64,000 bases of DNA from Ruegeria sp. AD91A (GCF_003443535.1 NZ_CP031946.1:1550001-1614000), one strand, 5' to 3'. Counted from the first letter of the stretch, positions 25,592-33,730 are shown. A program made the numbers and translations. Notes: generated by a model from the letters alone, not told the origin.

Positions 25592-26368
25592 ATGAGCGAT
25601 CAATCCCAAAGCGCGAAGACCTTTACCAGCCTTCACAAAAAGGGCGACCCCGTCATTCTGTTCAACATCTGGGATGCTGGAAGTGCAAGCGCGGTGCGGG
25701 ATGCAGGCGCGCAAGCCATTGCTACCGGCAGCGCACCTGTTGCCATGGCACAAGGTTTTGGCGATGGGCAGAACATCCCGCTAGAGGTCGCTTTGGACAA
25801 TGCGCGCCGCATCGTTTCAGCGGTTGATCTTCCGGTGACACTGGATTTCGAAGGGGCGTATGCCGAAGACCCGCAAGGTATCGCGCAAAACGTCAAGCGT
25901 GCGCTGGATTGCGGCGTGGTTGGTTTCAATTTCGAAGATCAGATCATCGGCGGTGACGGGCTGTACGATACAGCGGTTCAGGCCAAGCGCGTCGAGGCCA
26001 TGCGAGAGGCCTGCGAAAGCGCGGGTATAGCTGCCTATGTCAACGCGAGAACCGATATTTTCCTGAAGTCTCCGGCAGAAACACATGATGAGGCCATGCT
26101 GAACGATGCCATTGCACGTGCTTCGGCCTATGAAGCAGCGGGGGCCAGCGGTTTTTTTGCTCCGGGGTTGAAAGACGAGATAATGATCGGCCATCTGTGC
26201 GAGAGGTCAAATCTGCCCGTCAACATCATCGCCCTGCCCGGCACCCCCGGCACACCACGCCTGGCTGAACTGGGGGTTGCGCGCGTCAGCTATGGTCCGG
26301 TTCCTTATCGCCAGATGATCAAATGGTTAACAGATCAGGCGCACGCCGCTATCCACTACCGCACCTGA
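25592..26368 (+). CDS. Isocitrate lyase/PEP mutase superfamily enzyme
   Basis: The 258-residue protein is a single TIM barrel of the ICL/PEPM superfamily: NIWDAGSASAVRDAGAQAIATGS near the start, the metal-binding LDFEGAYAED near residue 88, FNFEDQ near 115, and VNARTDIFL near 150. Short members of this group are often oxaloacetate decarboxylases or lyases of 2-methylisocitrate-like acids, but the catalytic loop cysteine (KKCG) of isocitrate lyases is not seen, so the reaction is open. AGGAGAG lies before the ATG. It is followed by a DUF1330 gene. Confidence 0.85.
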   Translation: MSDQSQSAKTFTSLHKKGDPVILFNIWDAGSASAVRDAGAQAIATGSAPVAMAQGFGDGQNIPLEVALDNARRIVSAVDLPVTLDFEGAYAEDPQGIAQNVKRALDCGVVGFNFEDQIIGGDGLYDTAVQAKRVEAMREACESAGIAAYVNARTDIFLKSPAETHDEAMLNDAIARASAYEAAGASGFFAPGLKDEIMIGHLCERSNLPVNIIALPGTPGTPRLAELGVARVSYGPVPYRQMIKWLTDQAHAAIHYRT

Positions 26369-26446
26369 TCATCCTGAGGTTGCAGGATTGCAATTGGCGG
26401 CATTTCTCATCACCCTGCCTTTGAAACTGAACAGGAGGCAAGCCTG

Positions 26447-26737
26447 GTGAAAGGCTATTGGGTCGCACATGTCGATGCGAACGACATGGACACATACAAG
26501 ACATACATCGCTGCAAATGCGGGACCCTTTGCAGCTTATGGTGCACGCTTTCTGACGCGGGGTGGAAAACGTGAAGTGAAGGAAGGAGCGGCGCGCGCGC
26601 GAACCGTTGTAATAGAATTTCCCAGCTATGAAGATGCGCTTGCCTGTTACGAAAGCGAAGCATACCAGAAAGCCAAAGCTCTGCGCGCCCCGGTGTCGAT
26701 GGGCGATCTTGTGATCATTCAGGGCTATGACGAGTAG
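26447..26737 (+). CDS. DUF1330 family protein
   Basis: The 96-residue protein matches the DUF1330 dimeric alpha-beta barrel pattern (KGYWVAHVDANDMDTYKTY at the start, VVIEFPSYEDALACYES in the middle). The start is GTG with a perfect AGGAGG 8 bases upstream. Family members bind small molecules or are orphan enzymes; no activity is known. It lies 78 bases after the ICL-family gene and may be co-transcribed with it. Confidence 0.85.
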   Translation: MKGYWVAHVDANDMDTYKTYIAANAGPFAAYGARFLTRGGKREVKEGAARARTVVIEFPSYEDALACYESEAYQKAKALRAPVSMGDLVIIQGYDE

Positions 26738-26779
26738 TCTACGCTTGGCCTGCCACAAAATATGGAATAACTTGTAGCC

Positions 26780-27229
26780 ATGTTGAAAAAGTTCTTTCAG
26801 GCGTTCAGACCGCCTCAGCATGAACATCTACCGGACCCGGATGCCGAACTTGCTCTGGGCGCGCTCATGGTGCGTGTGGCGCAGGCCGATCGGGATTACA
26901 AGCTGGAAGAGATCAGCCTGATCGACAAAATCCTGGCCCGTCTCTACCAGCATAATGCAATCGAAGCGGCCAAGGTTCGCGCCACGTGCGAAAAGCTCCA
27001 TGCGGCTGCGCCTGAAACCGATACATTCGGTAAACTGATCCGGGAAACAACGGACTTGAAAGAGCGTCTGGCCGCGCTGGATGCACTTTGGGAAGTCGTT
27101 CTGGCCGACGGAACGTCCGACGAAGGTGAAATGAAAATTGTCGAAGAAGCCCGCGTCGCCATGGGGTTGAGCTTCAACGACAGTAAGGCCGCACGTGAAC
27201 GCGTTCAAAGTCGCTTGGATGTGAGTTAG
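26780..27229 (+). CDS. TerB family protein, first of a tandem pair
   Basis: The 149-residue protein has the TerB fold: a helix with LALGALMVRVAQADRDYKLEE, then later ALWEVVLADGTSDEGEMKIV, both carrying the acidic residues that bind metal in TerB proteins. TerB was first described in tellurite resistance, but stand-alone TerB proteins occur widely with unknown roles. The next gene is a divergent paralogue, 20 bases downstream, and both precede a PhnD-like gene. Confidence 0.82.
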   Translation: MLKKFFQAFRPPQHEHLPDPDAELALGALMVRVAQADRDYKLEEISLIDKILARLYQHNAIEAAKVRATCEKLHAAAPETDTFGKLIRETTDLKERLAALDALWEVVLADGTSDEGEMKIVEEARVAMGLSFNDSKAARERVQSRLDVS

Positions 27230-27249
27230 GCGCTCGCTATATCTAACAC

Positions 27250-27687
27250 ATGTTCAGTGAATTTCTTTCCAGGCTCACGCAGCCTCAGCCCGATCCGCTT
27301 GTCGATGATGACGCCCGCCTCGCCCTGACGGCCCTGCTGGTGCGTCTGGCGCGGTCCGACAATGACTATTCCGATACCGAAATGGCTCGGATAGACCGAA
27401 TCTCGGCGCAACGTTTCGGCCTGTCTCCGTTCGAAAGTGCTGCCCTGCGCGCACGTGCCGAAAATCTGGAGGCGGAAGCCCCGGACACCGTCCGCTTTAC
27501 CCGAGCCATAAAAGAGGCGGTTGCCTATGAAGACCGCTTGGCTGTCGTTCAGGCGCTGTGGTCCGTGGCTCTGGCCGATGGGCACCGCACAAGCGAGGAA
27601 GATTCGCTGCTGCGTCTGGTTGTCAGTCTTCTGGGCGTCAGTGATGTGGACTCCGCTTTGGCACGTCAAAAGGCTGCTAAGTCGTGA
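27250..27687 (+). CDS. TerB family protein, second of a tandem pair
   Basis: The 145-residue protein is a paralogue of the upstream gene (LALTALLVRLARSDNDYSDTE; ALWSVALADGHRTSEEDSLL), so an old tandem duplication is likely. Conserved acidic positions (DNDY, ADG) are kept in both. Its last 4 bases overlap the start of the PhnD-like gene, implying coupled translation. No other ter genes are present. Confidence 0.82.
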   Translation: MFSEFLSRLTQPQPDPLVDDDARLALTALLVRLARSDNDYSDTEMARIDRISAQRFGLSPFESAALRARAENLEAEAPDTVRFTRAIKEAVAYEDRLAVVQALWSVALADGHRTSEEDSLLRLVVSLLGVSDVDSALARQKAAKS

Positions 27688-28451
27688 GTGCAATGCTGGG
27701 CATGTATGACATGCCCGCCCTACAAGCAGCCAATGACCGGTTCTGGGGATTGATTCGCGCCCAACTGGAATCAGGCCCCGAACACCTTACCCGCGACAAA
27801 GATATGTGGAAGGTCTGGCGAGACCCGAACCTGGTTCTGGCCCAAACCTGTGGCATGCCGTTCCGAACCCAATTGCATGGCGATGTCCAACTGGTTGGCA
27901 CCCCGGATTATGGCCTGCCCGGGTGTCCCCCCGGATACTATTGCTCGGTCTTTGTGGCCCGGCATGACGACGCCCGGGATCTGGCGGGTCTGAGCACCGG
28001 CGTGTTCGCGTATAATGAAGGCTTGTCCCAATCCGGCTGGGCAGCCCCGATTACACACATGTCCCATGCAAACCTGAGCCCCGCCGAACTTTTGGAAACC
28101 GGTGGGCATGCACTGTCCGCCCAAGCCGTCGAAGACGGCAAAGCCGACTTTGCCGCGCTGGACATACTGACGTGGCTGATGCTGCAACAGCACACCAATC
28201 TGGGGACCAAACTGCGCGAACTGGCAAGGACGTCACCGACTCCGACCCTTCCCTACATCACATCGATGGGTCGGAATCCGCGGGTCATTGCAGGCGCTGT
28301 TCGGGCCGCAATTGACCAGCTTTGTGACGATGATCAACGATTGCTGCATATTCGCGGGTTGATCGACATTCCCGCAGCCCACTATCTTGCTGTTCCCACT
28401 CCGCCTTCCCCCAAAGATGGCAGATCAACGACTGCCCAAATTGTTGACTGA
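27684..28451 (+). CDS. PhnD/SsuA-like periplasmic-binding-fold protein without signal peptide
   Basis: The 255-residue protein resembles PhnD-type binding proteins of phosphonate/phosphate ABC systems (LHGDVQLVGTPDYGLPGC, HMSHANLSPAELLETGGH, GKADFAALDILTWLML). It starts with GTG overlapping the second terB gene, and there is no signal peptide in the first 30 residues, so it is probably cytoplasmic. No permease or ATPase of a matching system is adjacent; the following importer has its own binding protein. A role as a ligand sensor or enzyme is possible but unproven. Confidence 0.72.
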   Translation: MSAMLGMYDMPALQAANDRFWGLIRAQLESGPEHLTRDKDMWKVWRDPNLVLAQTCGMPFRTQLHGDVQLVGTPDYGLPGCPPGYYCSVFVARHDDARDLAGLSTGVFAYNEGLSQSGWAAPITHMSHANLSPAELLETGGHALSAQAVEDGKADFAALDILTWLMLQQHTNLGTKLRELARTSPTPTLPYITSMGRNPRVIAGAVRAAIDQLCDDDQRLLHIRGLIDIPAAHYLAVPTPPSPKDGRSTTAQIVD

Positions 28452-28467
28452 TTTTGACCAATTTGGG
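28435..28467 (+). terminator. Weak terminator-like hairpin after the PhnD-like gene
   Basis: CCCAAATTG (28435-28443) and CAATTTGGG (28459-28467) are perfect 9-base arms with a 15-base loop, spanning the stop codon, followed by TGTTTCT. The long loop makes it a moderate candidate. Confidence 0.4.
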
Positions 28468-28560
28468 TGTTTCTCCGCTTGATTCTGTCATTTGCGCATT
28501 GCATTGACCTTTTTTTTCGGCCCTAGTACCGGACCAACACCACCAACCACTGGACTGCCC

Positions 28561-29337
28561 GTGACAGAAACTGATCCCGTCATCGAAATCAAAGACCTTC
28601 ACAAAAGCTTCGGAAATCTAGAGGTGTTGAAGGGGGTGGATATCACGGCACATCGCGGTGACGTGGTTTCGCTGATCGGGTCGTCCGGCTCGGGGAAGTC
28701 GACACTTCTGCGGTGCTGCAACCTTCTGGAAGACAGCCAACAGGGCGAAATCCTTTTCAAGGGTGAGCCGGTCAAGTGGACCGGGCAAAGCCATGGGCGC
28801 CGCCCAGCAGATCCCAAGCAGGTTCTGCGTATCCGCACGAACCTGTCCATGGTGTTCCAGCAGTTCAACCTTTGGGCTCATTTAACCATTCTCCAAAATG
28901 TGATGGAAGCTCCGGTCACTGTTTTGGGGCGTGACAAGGCCGAGGTTGAAGACAGCGCCCGCAAATACCTTGAGAAAGTAGGCATCGGCGACAAATGCGA
29001 TGTCTACCCCGCTCAGCTATCCGGCGGACAACAACAACGTGCCGCCATCGCCCGCGGCCTGTGCATGGAACCCGAGGCCCTGTTGTTCGATGAGCCCACA
29101 TCGGCACTGGATCCCGAGCTGGAACAGGAAGTCATTAAGGTAATTAAGGACTTGGCCGCTGAAGGGCGCACCATGATCATCGTGACGCATGACATGAAAA
29201 TGGCCGCCGACATCTCAAGCCACGTGGTGTTCCTGCACCAAGGCCTGATCGAAGAAGAAGGCACGCCGGAAGATATCTTTACGTCACCCGAATCCGAAAG
29301 GCTTCGGGGCTTTCTCTCCGCCACTCAGGCGGCTTAA
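28561..29337 (+). CDS. Polar amino acid ABC transporter, ATP-binding protein
   Basis: The 258-residue ATPase has Walker A GSSGSGKST near residue 41, the Q loop VFQQFNLW, the signature LSGGQQQRAAIARGL, Walker B ALLFDEPTSALDPE and the switch histidine in VTHDM. The AAT/HisP type is clear from the similarity to histidine and arginine importers. The GTG at 28561 was chosen because upstream residues do not look like this family. It is the first gene of an importer set with binding protein and two permeases. Confidence 0.93.
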   Translation: MTETDPVIEIKDLHKSFGNLEVLKGVDITAHRGDVVSLIGSSGSGKSTLLRCCNLLEDSQQGEILFKGEPVKWTGQSHGRRPADPKQVLRIRTNLSMVFQQFNLWAHLTILQNVMEAPVTVLGRDKAEVEDSARKYLEKVGIGDKCDVYPAQLSGGQQQRAAIARGLCMEPEALLFDEPTSALDPELEQEVIKVIKDLAAEGRTMIIVTHDMKMAADISSHVVFLHQGLIEEEGTPEDIFTSPESERLRGFLSATQAA

Positions 29338-29369
29338 CTTCAAAACAGAACCAAACTGGGGAGTAACCA

Positions 29370-30119
29370 ATGAAAAACCTGATTCTGTCCACTGCCGCAC
29401 TGGCACTGACCGCCGGTATCGCCATGGCCGACACGGTCCGCATGGGGACCGAGGGCGCCTACCCTCCGTACAACTTCATCAACGATGCCGGCGAAATCGA
29501 CGGTTTCGAGCGTGAAGTCGGCGACGAACTGTGCAAGCGCGCGAACCTGGAATGCGAGTGGGTCAAGAACGACTGGGATTCGATCATTCCGAACCTGGTC
29601 TCGGGCAACTACGACACCATCATCGCGGGCATGTCGATCACCGACGAGCGTGACGAAGTCATCGACTTCACCCAGAACTATTTCCCGCCTGCGGCTTCGG
29701 CCTATGTCGGTGCATCGGACGGTGTTGATGTCACCACCGGCGTCGTTGCCGCACAGACTGCGACCATTCAGGCTGGCCACGTGGCTGAATCGGGCGCGAC
29801 TCTGGTCGAGTTTGCAACTCCGGAAGAAACTATCGCTGCCGTCCGTAACGGCGAAGCCGATGCCGTGTTTGCCGACAAGGATTTCCTGGTGCCGATCGTA
29901 GAAGAATCCGCCGGAGAGCTGGTCTTCGTTGGCGATGACGTCCCGCTGGGCGGCGGCATCGGACTGGGCATCCGTGAATCGGATGGCGAACTGCGCGGTA
30001 AGTTCGACGAGGCGATCACTTCGATGAAAGCGGACGGGTCGTTGAACGAACTGATCACCAAGTGGTTCGGCGAAGGCGTTCCGACCTACAACGCTGACGG
30101 TTCGGTCGTTACAAACTAA
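29370..30119 (+). CDS. Polar amino acid ABC transporter, substrate-binding protein
   Basis: The 249-residue periplasmic protein has a signal peptide (basic MKN, hydrophobic core, cleavage after AMA at residue 20) and the SBP family 3 pattern: RMGTEGAYPPYNFINDAGEI, GFEREVGDELCKR, and a late WFGEGVPTY. It belongs to the lysine/arginine/ornithine/histidine-binding group; the exact ligand cannot be fixed. GGGGAG lies before the start. A strong hairpin after the stop may stabilise its mRNA relative to the permeases. Confidence 0.93.
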   Translation: MKNLILSTAALALTAGIAMADTVRMGTEGAYPPYNFINDAGEIDGFEREVGDELCKRANLECEWVKNDWDSIIPNLVSGNYDTIIAGMSITDERDEVIDFTQNYFPPAASAYVGASDGVDVTTGVVAAQTATIQAGHVAESGATLVEFATPEETIAAVRNGEADAVFADKDFLVPIVEESAGELVFVGDDVPLGGGIGLGIRESDGELRGKFDEAITSMKADGSLNELITKWFGEGVPTYNADGSVVTN

Positions 30120-30131
30120 TCCGTATCAAGC

Positions 30132-30158
30132 GGTTCGGCGCGTCCATCGCGCCGAACC
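30132..30158 (+). terminator. Hairpin between binding protein and permease genes
   Basis: GGTTCGGCGCG (30132-30142) pairs perfectly with CGCGCCGAACC (30148-30158) around a 5-base loop, with no T run. In such operons this placement usually serves as an mRNA-stabilising or partly terminating structure raising binding-protein output. Confidence 0.7.
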
Positions 30159-30201
30159 CTGCCTGGCGGAATAACCGGGTACGACGTTCGAAAGACGCTT
30201 C

Positions 30202-31089
30202 ATGTTTTCCTATTGCGCTGACCCTGACACGCTCGGAACATTCCGTTGGTTCTCTTGCTACCTGACCAACGGTGTTCACTGGTCCTTCTACCTGTCATTC
30301 CTAAAGGTGCTGGGATTGCTGGCGGTGACCGCGCCGGTCGCGTTGGCGTTTGGCTTTATGGGCGCAATGGCCGCCCGATCACATTTCCCACCCCTGAGCT
30401 GGCTGGGTAATGGATATATTGCCATTGTGCGCGGTGTTCCGGATATCGCCTTCTTCCTGTTTTTCGTGATAGCCTTGGACCAGGCGTTCGAATGGACGCG
30501 GCATAAGATCCTGTGCCCTGAATGGACCGACCCCATCCGTCAGGGAAATGATTTTATCGTCTGTCAGGCGGCCAAGCTGCCATTGGGGACCGCACCGGAA
30601 TGGATGCATGAAACCTATGGTTTTTTCCTGGCTGTTATTACTTTCTCAATCGTTTTCGGCGCGTTTGCCGCTAACGTTCTTTTTGGTGGAATGCGCGCGG
30701 TTCCCCACGCACAGCTTGAAACCGCCGAGGCCTATGGCATGTCCCGTCGCCAGACGTTCTGGCGCATCCTTGTGCCGCAGATGTGGGTCTACGCCCTGCC
30801 TGGCTTGTCGAACCTTTGGATGGTCCTTATCAAAGCCACACCGCTGCTGTTCCTGCTAGGTATTGAAGACATCGTCTATTGGGCCCGCGAGCTAGGTGGC
30901 ACCAAGACCTCCAAATTTACACAGTATCCGCATGGCGACTGGCGCATGTGGTACTTCCTGTTCCTGCTTGTCTTCTACCTCGGCATGACACGTGTGTCTG
31001 AACTTGGGCTGGAGAAGCTGATGCGGAGGCTGTCCCACGGACAGGCCACATCAGGCGGCGAGCTTCTGCGCAAGGAGACCACGGCATGA
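30202..31089 (+). CDS. Polar amino acid ABC transporter permease (first)
   Basis: The 295-residue inner membrane protein has about five membrane segments in a HisMQ-type permease fold and the EAA loop (AETAEAYGMSRRQTFWRILVPQ, about residues 172-193) that contacts the ATPase. A cytoplasmic or periplasmic insertion around residues 95-135 with three cysteine-containing turns (ILCPEW, FIVCQA) is unusual. It ends with a four-base overlap to the second permease. Confidence 0.9.
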   Translation: MFSYCADPDTLGTFRWFSCYLTNGVHWSFYLSFLKVLGLLAVTAPVALAFGFMGAMAARSHFPPLSWLGNGYIAIVRGVPDIAFFLFFVIALDQAFEWTRHKILCPEWTDPIRQGNDFIVCQAAKLPLGTAPEWMHETYGFFLAVITFSIVFGAFAANVLFGGMRAVPHAQLETAEAYGMSRRQTFWRILVPQMWVYALPGLSNLWMVLIKATPLLFLLGIEDIVYWARELGGTKTSKFTQYPHGDWRMWYFLFLLVFYLGMTRVSELGLEKLMRRLSHGQATSGGELLRKETTA

Positions 31090-31892
31090 GCTGCTTGCAG
31101 ACAATCCAAGATTATGGCCTGCGGTCCCTCGGTATTGGCGAGCGTCTGCTGCCCAAGACTGACTTCACCCTGTGTGAGCAATTCACACTGATCGGGTCGG
31201 GCATGATCTGGAATGTCTATTTCGGGATCATGGCTCTGGCGACCGGGTTCTTCCTGGCCACCGCCCTCGCAGTAGGTAAGGCATCCAGCAACAAATGGCT
31301 CCGCAAGCCTTCGGAATGGTTTATCTTCCTGTTCCGCGGTTCGCCTTTGTTTATCCAGTTTTTTTTCGCCTATTTCCTGTTCCTGTCGCTGAAGAAATCC
31401 AATCCGATGTTCGACGCCTTTACCGCGGCCTGGCTGGGCGCGCTGATCGTTCTGTTCCTGAACACCGCGGCTTATACGGGCGAGATTTTCTATGGCGCGC
31501 TGCGATCCATTCCCAAAGGCGATATTGAAGCTGCGGATGCCTATGGCATGTCCGGTTGGGCGCGTTTCCGCCGGATCGTCTGGCCCACCATGTTGCGGCT
31601 TGCATGGCCTGCTTACACAAACGAAGCAATCTTTCTCTTCCACGCAACAACGCTGGTCTTCTTTTCAGCTTTCCCAGCTTGGCAGCAACGTGGAGACGCC
31701 TTGTACTACGCCAGTTATTTTGCCGACAAGACGTTCAACCCGTTCATCCCATACCCGATTCTGGCGTTCTATTTCATCCTGCTGACACTGGTGATCGTCG
31801 GGGTCTTTGGCCTGATCAACAAGTGCTTGAACCGGCACCTGCCGGTCGCAAGGCAAGCCAAGATGCGGTTCAAACTGAATCTGGCGCGCTGA
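31086..31892 (+). CDS. Polar amino acid ABC transporter permease (second)
   Basis: The 268-residue permease has the same fold, with FRGSPLFIQFFFAYF near residue 83 and the EAA loop EAADAYGMSGWARFRRIVWP around 143-162. The ATGA overlap with the first permease shows translational coupling. With the ATPase and binding protein it completes one importer. A short inverted repeat (TTTCCGG/CCGGAAA, 31893-31920) follows the stop, before the convergent tRNA-His gene. Confidence 0.92.
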   Translation: MSCLQTIQDYGLRSLGIGERLLPKTDFTLCEQFTLIGSGMIWNVYFGIMALATGFFLATALAVGKASSNKWLRKPSEWFIFLFRGSPLFIQFFFAYFLFLSLKKSNPMFDAFTAAWLGALIVLFLNTAAYTGEIFYGALRSIPKGDIEAADAYGMSGWARFRRIVWPTMLRLAWPAYTNEAIFLFHATTLVFFSAFPAWQQRGDALYYASYFADKTFNPFIPYPILAFYFILLTLVIVGVFGLINKCLNRHLPVARQAKMRFKLNLAR

Positions 31893-31985
31893 TTTCCGGC
31901 GCGCCGACCACGTCCGGAAACAAAGCCAAATCAACGACAGTCAACACGCACCCGCGCGCTTTTTTCAGCACATTCAGGAGGGAAG

Positions 31986-32062
31986 TGGTACCGCCTCCCT
32001 GGCTTGAACAGGGGACCTCTGGATCCACAATCCAGCGCTCTAACCAACTGAGCTAAGGCGGC
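31986..32062 (-). tRNA. tRNA-His (GTG)
   Basis: The 77-base gene folds as a cloverleaf with CCA encoded. The anticodon arm reads CTGGA-TTGTGGA-TCCAG with anticodon GTG. The acceptor stem is GCCGCCT/AGGCGGT with a G1-U72 pair and A at position 73; there is no encoded G at -1 (the base before G1 is T). Lack of G-1 with A73 is the known alphaproteobacterial state of tRNA-His, read by a matching histidyl-tRNA synthetase. Confidence 0.97.
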
Positions 32063-32109
32063 ACTCGTGAGGGGCGATGTACCGAACACGCCCGCGGAAT
32101 GCAAGAGGA

Positions 32110-32592
32110 TTAAAACCGAAATTTCCAGCTTTGTTCGACAAGATCGACACCAAAGGAATGCACCGCTTTGCTGTCCATTAACTCCCAGCCAGACGCTTTG
32201 TACAGAGCGCAGGCGGCGGTATGGCTTTCGTGTGTCCACAGGACCATTTCCCGGTAACCTGCCTCGCGTGCGAAAGCAGTACACGTATGTAAAAGCCGCT
32301 TTCCCAGTCCTAGCCCTCGTGCTTCCGGGACAAGTAGGAACAAGCGCAGCTTGGCGATACTTCGGTCAACAGCAACGCAGAAAACACTGCCCAGACGCTG
32401 CCCTTCCCGTTCCGCGATCCAGCCTCTTTCAAGCTCAGGGTCACTGTTATCGATGAAATCATCAAGGATGCTGGCCACCAAGGGGGCAAAGCTGTCATCA
32501 AACCCTTCGTCCCGGGCATAAAGCAGACCGTGCTGTTCAACCAGCCACGCGGCGTCATCGGGGCGAAAGGATCTGAGAACGGCGTCTTCCAT
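32110..32592 (-). CDS. GNAT family acetyltransferase
   Basis: The 160-residue protein has a GNAT fold with LRLFLLVPEARGLGLGKRLL (acetyl-CoA loop, about residues 82-101) and a late HTAACALYKASGWEL. Similar domains are found fused to MarR regulators in other bacteria; here only the acetyltransferase domain is present. Substrate unknown. It stands alone on the minus strand, divergent from the DUF6324 gene. Confidence 0.85.
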   Translation of the reverse strand: MEDAVLRSFRPDDAAWLVEQHGLLYARDEGFDDSFAPLVASILDDFIDNSDPELERGWIAEREGQRLGSVFCVAVDRSIAKLRLFLLVPEARGLGLGKRLLHTCTAFAREAGYREMVLWTHESHTAACALYKASGWELMDSKAVHSFGVDLVEQSWKFRF

Positions 32593-32669
32593 GTCTCATC
32601 TGACCGCAAAGGTGACTTGATTCTCAACCCCGTGCGCGCTAGCAGGAACGCTCAGTCTCGGAGGCACAG

Positions 32670-32858
32670 ATGGGCATCAATACCGAACGCGACATTCAGG
32701 CAAACCTGCAAATCGGTCCGACCGATCAGGGTATGGTCCGCCTGTTCATCGAAGCTGACGGCATCGAAATACCGATGGATTTTGACCCGGAAGAAGCAGA
32801 AGAAATCGCCGACGAAATTCGCGCCGCGATACAAGCCGCCCTCGCCGTCAAAGGCTGA
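32670..32858 (+). CDS. DUF6324 family small acidic protein
   Basis: The 62-residue protein is acidic, with a beta-like first half (GMVRLFIEADGIEIPMDF) and a helical second half (EEAEEIADEIRAAIQAAL). I recognise it as the small DUF6324 family of Rhodobacterales. GGAGGC lies 8 bases before the ATG. Its stop is 2 bases from the stop of the convergent mmcB. No function is known. Confidence 0.7.
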   Translation: MGINTERDIQANLQIGPTDQGMVRLFIEADGIEIPMDFDPEEAEEIADEIRAAIQAALAVKG

Positions 32859-32860
32859 TC

Positions 32861-33292
32861 TTACAGTCTGGGATCCCGTAGCGCATGCAGGCGTCGCGCG
32901 GCATCCGTTGCAAACTTCTGGATCATCTTCTTGCGCCGCGCCGGGGCAATTTTGTCCTCGGGCGCCATACGTACGATTTCCGCATCATACGCGTCAGCAA
33001 TGATCAGGCCTGTTTCGTCAGGCAACAGATCGGTTGGAAACTCTGTGTCGACGGCCCAGAAGAATCGGTCACACCATTCCAAATAGCCCTGCCATTTCGC
33101 ATCCGACTGATAATCGGCACGGCTGGATTTGCACTCGATCAGCCACAGCTCCCCCTTGGGACCCAACCCCATCACATCGACGCGCAGGCCACGTGTCGGG
33201 ACAAATTCCTCCACGGAAACAAACCCATGCGCCGCAAGATGCCGCGCGACACCACGCGCCAGTTTCTGTCCAGGTTGCAGATCCAAAGTCAT
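32861..33292 (-). CDS. mmcB: MmcB family DNA repair protein
   Basis: MmcB (formerly DUF1052) is a nuclease-like protein induced by DNA damage in Caulobacter. The 143-residue product contains VDVMGLGPKGELWLIECKSS, a restriction-endonuclease-like D-(E)xK core, and YLEWCDRFFWAV. The start at 33292 agrees with family starts. A LexA box lies 12 bases upstream, which supports SOS control. The divergent ArsR gene shares the upstream region. Confidence 0.9.
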   Translation of the reverse strand: MTLDLQPGQKLARGVARHLAAHGFVSVEEFVPTRGLRVDVMGLGPKGELWLIECKSSRADYQSDAKWQGYLEWCDRFFWAVDTEFPTDLLPDETGLIIADAYDAEIVRMAPEDKIAPARRKKMIQKFATDAARRLHALRDPRL

Positions 33293-33304
33293 GTATGAAA
33301 ATGT

Positions 33305-33319
33305 GAACAATAAGTGAAC
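33305..33319 (-). promoter_or_regulatory. LexA box of mmcB
   Basis: On the minus strand the sequence is GTTC-ACTTATT-GTTC, an exact match to the alphaproteobacterial LexA consensus GTTC-N7-GTTC. It ends 12 bases before the mmcB start codon, so LexA binding would block mmcB expression. Confidence 0.88.
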
Positions 33320-33341
33320 AAAAGTAAAGTGACATTGCCCC

Positions 33342-33389
33342 TTGACATGATACCTTTCAGTATCGCAATAATGTAATACCAAATGGTAT
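33342..33389 (+). promoter_or_regulatory. Promoter with two ArsR-type operators
   Basis: A consensus -35 TTGACA is at 33342-33347. Two inverted repeats follow: ATACC-TTTC-AGTAT at 33350-33363 and ATACC-AAAT-GGTAT at 33376-33389, their centres 26 bases apart. The -10 region (about 33366-33372, CAATAAT) lies between them. The layout fits autorepression by the ArsR protein encoded just downstream. Confidence 0.7.
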
Positions 33390-33406
33390 CCCTTGCGAGG
33401 TTGCTA

Positions 33407-33730
33407 ATGGAAAACCAAACTCAAAACGCGTTTCGTGCCCTGGCCGACCCCACCCGCCGGGACATCATACAACTGCTTTCGTCTCGGGACATGACGATCG
33501 GGCAATTGACCGATCGGTTCGATATGACCCGGGCTGCAGTCAAAAAACACCTCACCGTGTTGTCCGACGGCGGACTAATCACTGTCGAAGTGCGCGGGCG
33601 GGAACGCATCAACCGACTTGAACCACAGGGGATGGCCCCCGTGCTCGACTGGCTCAGATACTTCGACCGGTTCTGGGACGATCGCCTGAACTCACTAAAA
33701 GAAGCTATTGAAAGGAAACAAAATGACTGA
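33407..33730 (+). CDS. ArsR family transcriptional repressor
   Basis: The 107-residue protein is a winged helix-turn-helix regulator: FRALADPTRRDIIQLLSSRD near the start, recognition helix around TRAAVKKHLTVLSDGGL, then the wing RGRERINRLEP. It lacks the metal-binding cysteines of arsenic sensors and belongs to the group that partners SRPBCC proteins. The ATG at 33407 gives the standard length. It overlaps the SRPBCC gene by 8 bases and has two putative operators upstream. Confidence 0.9.
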   Translation: MENQTQNAFRALADPTRRDIIQLLSSRDMTIGQLTDRFDMTRAAVKKHLTVLSDGGLITVEVRGRERINRLEPQGMAPVLDWLRYFDRFWDDRLNSLKEAIERKQND

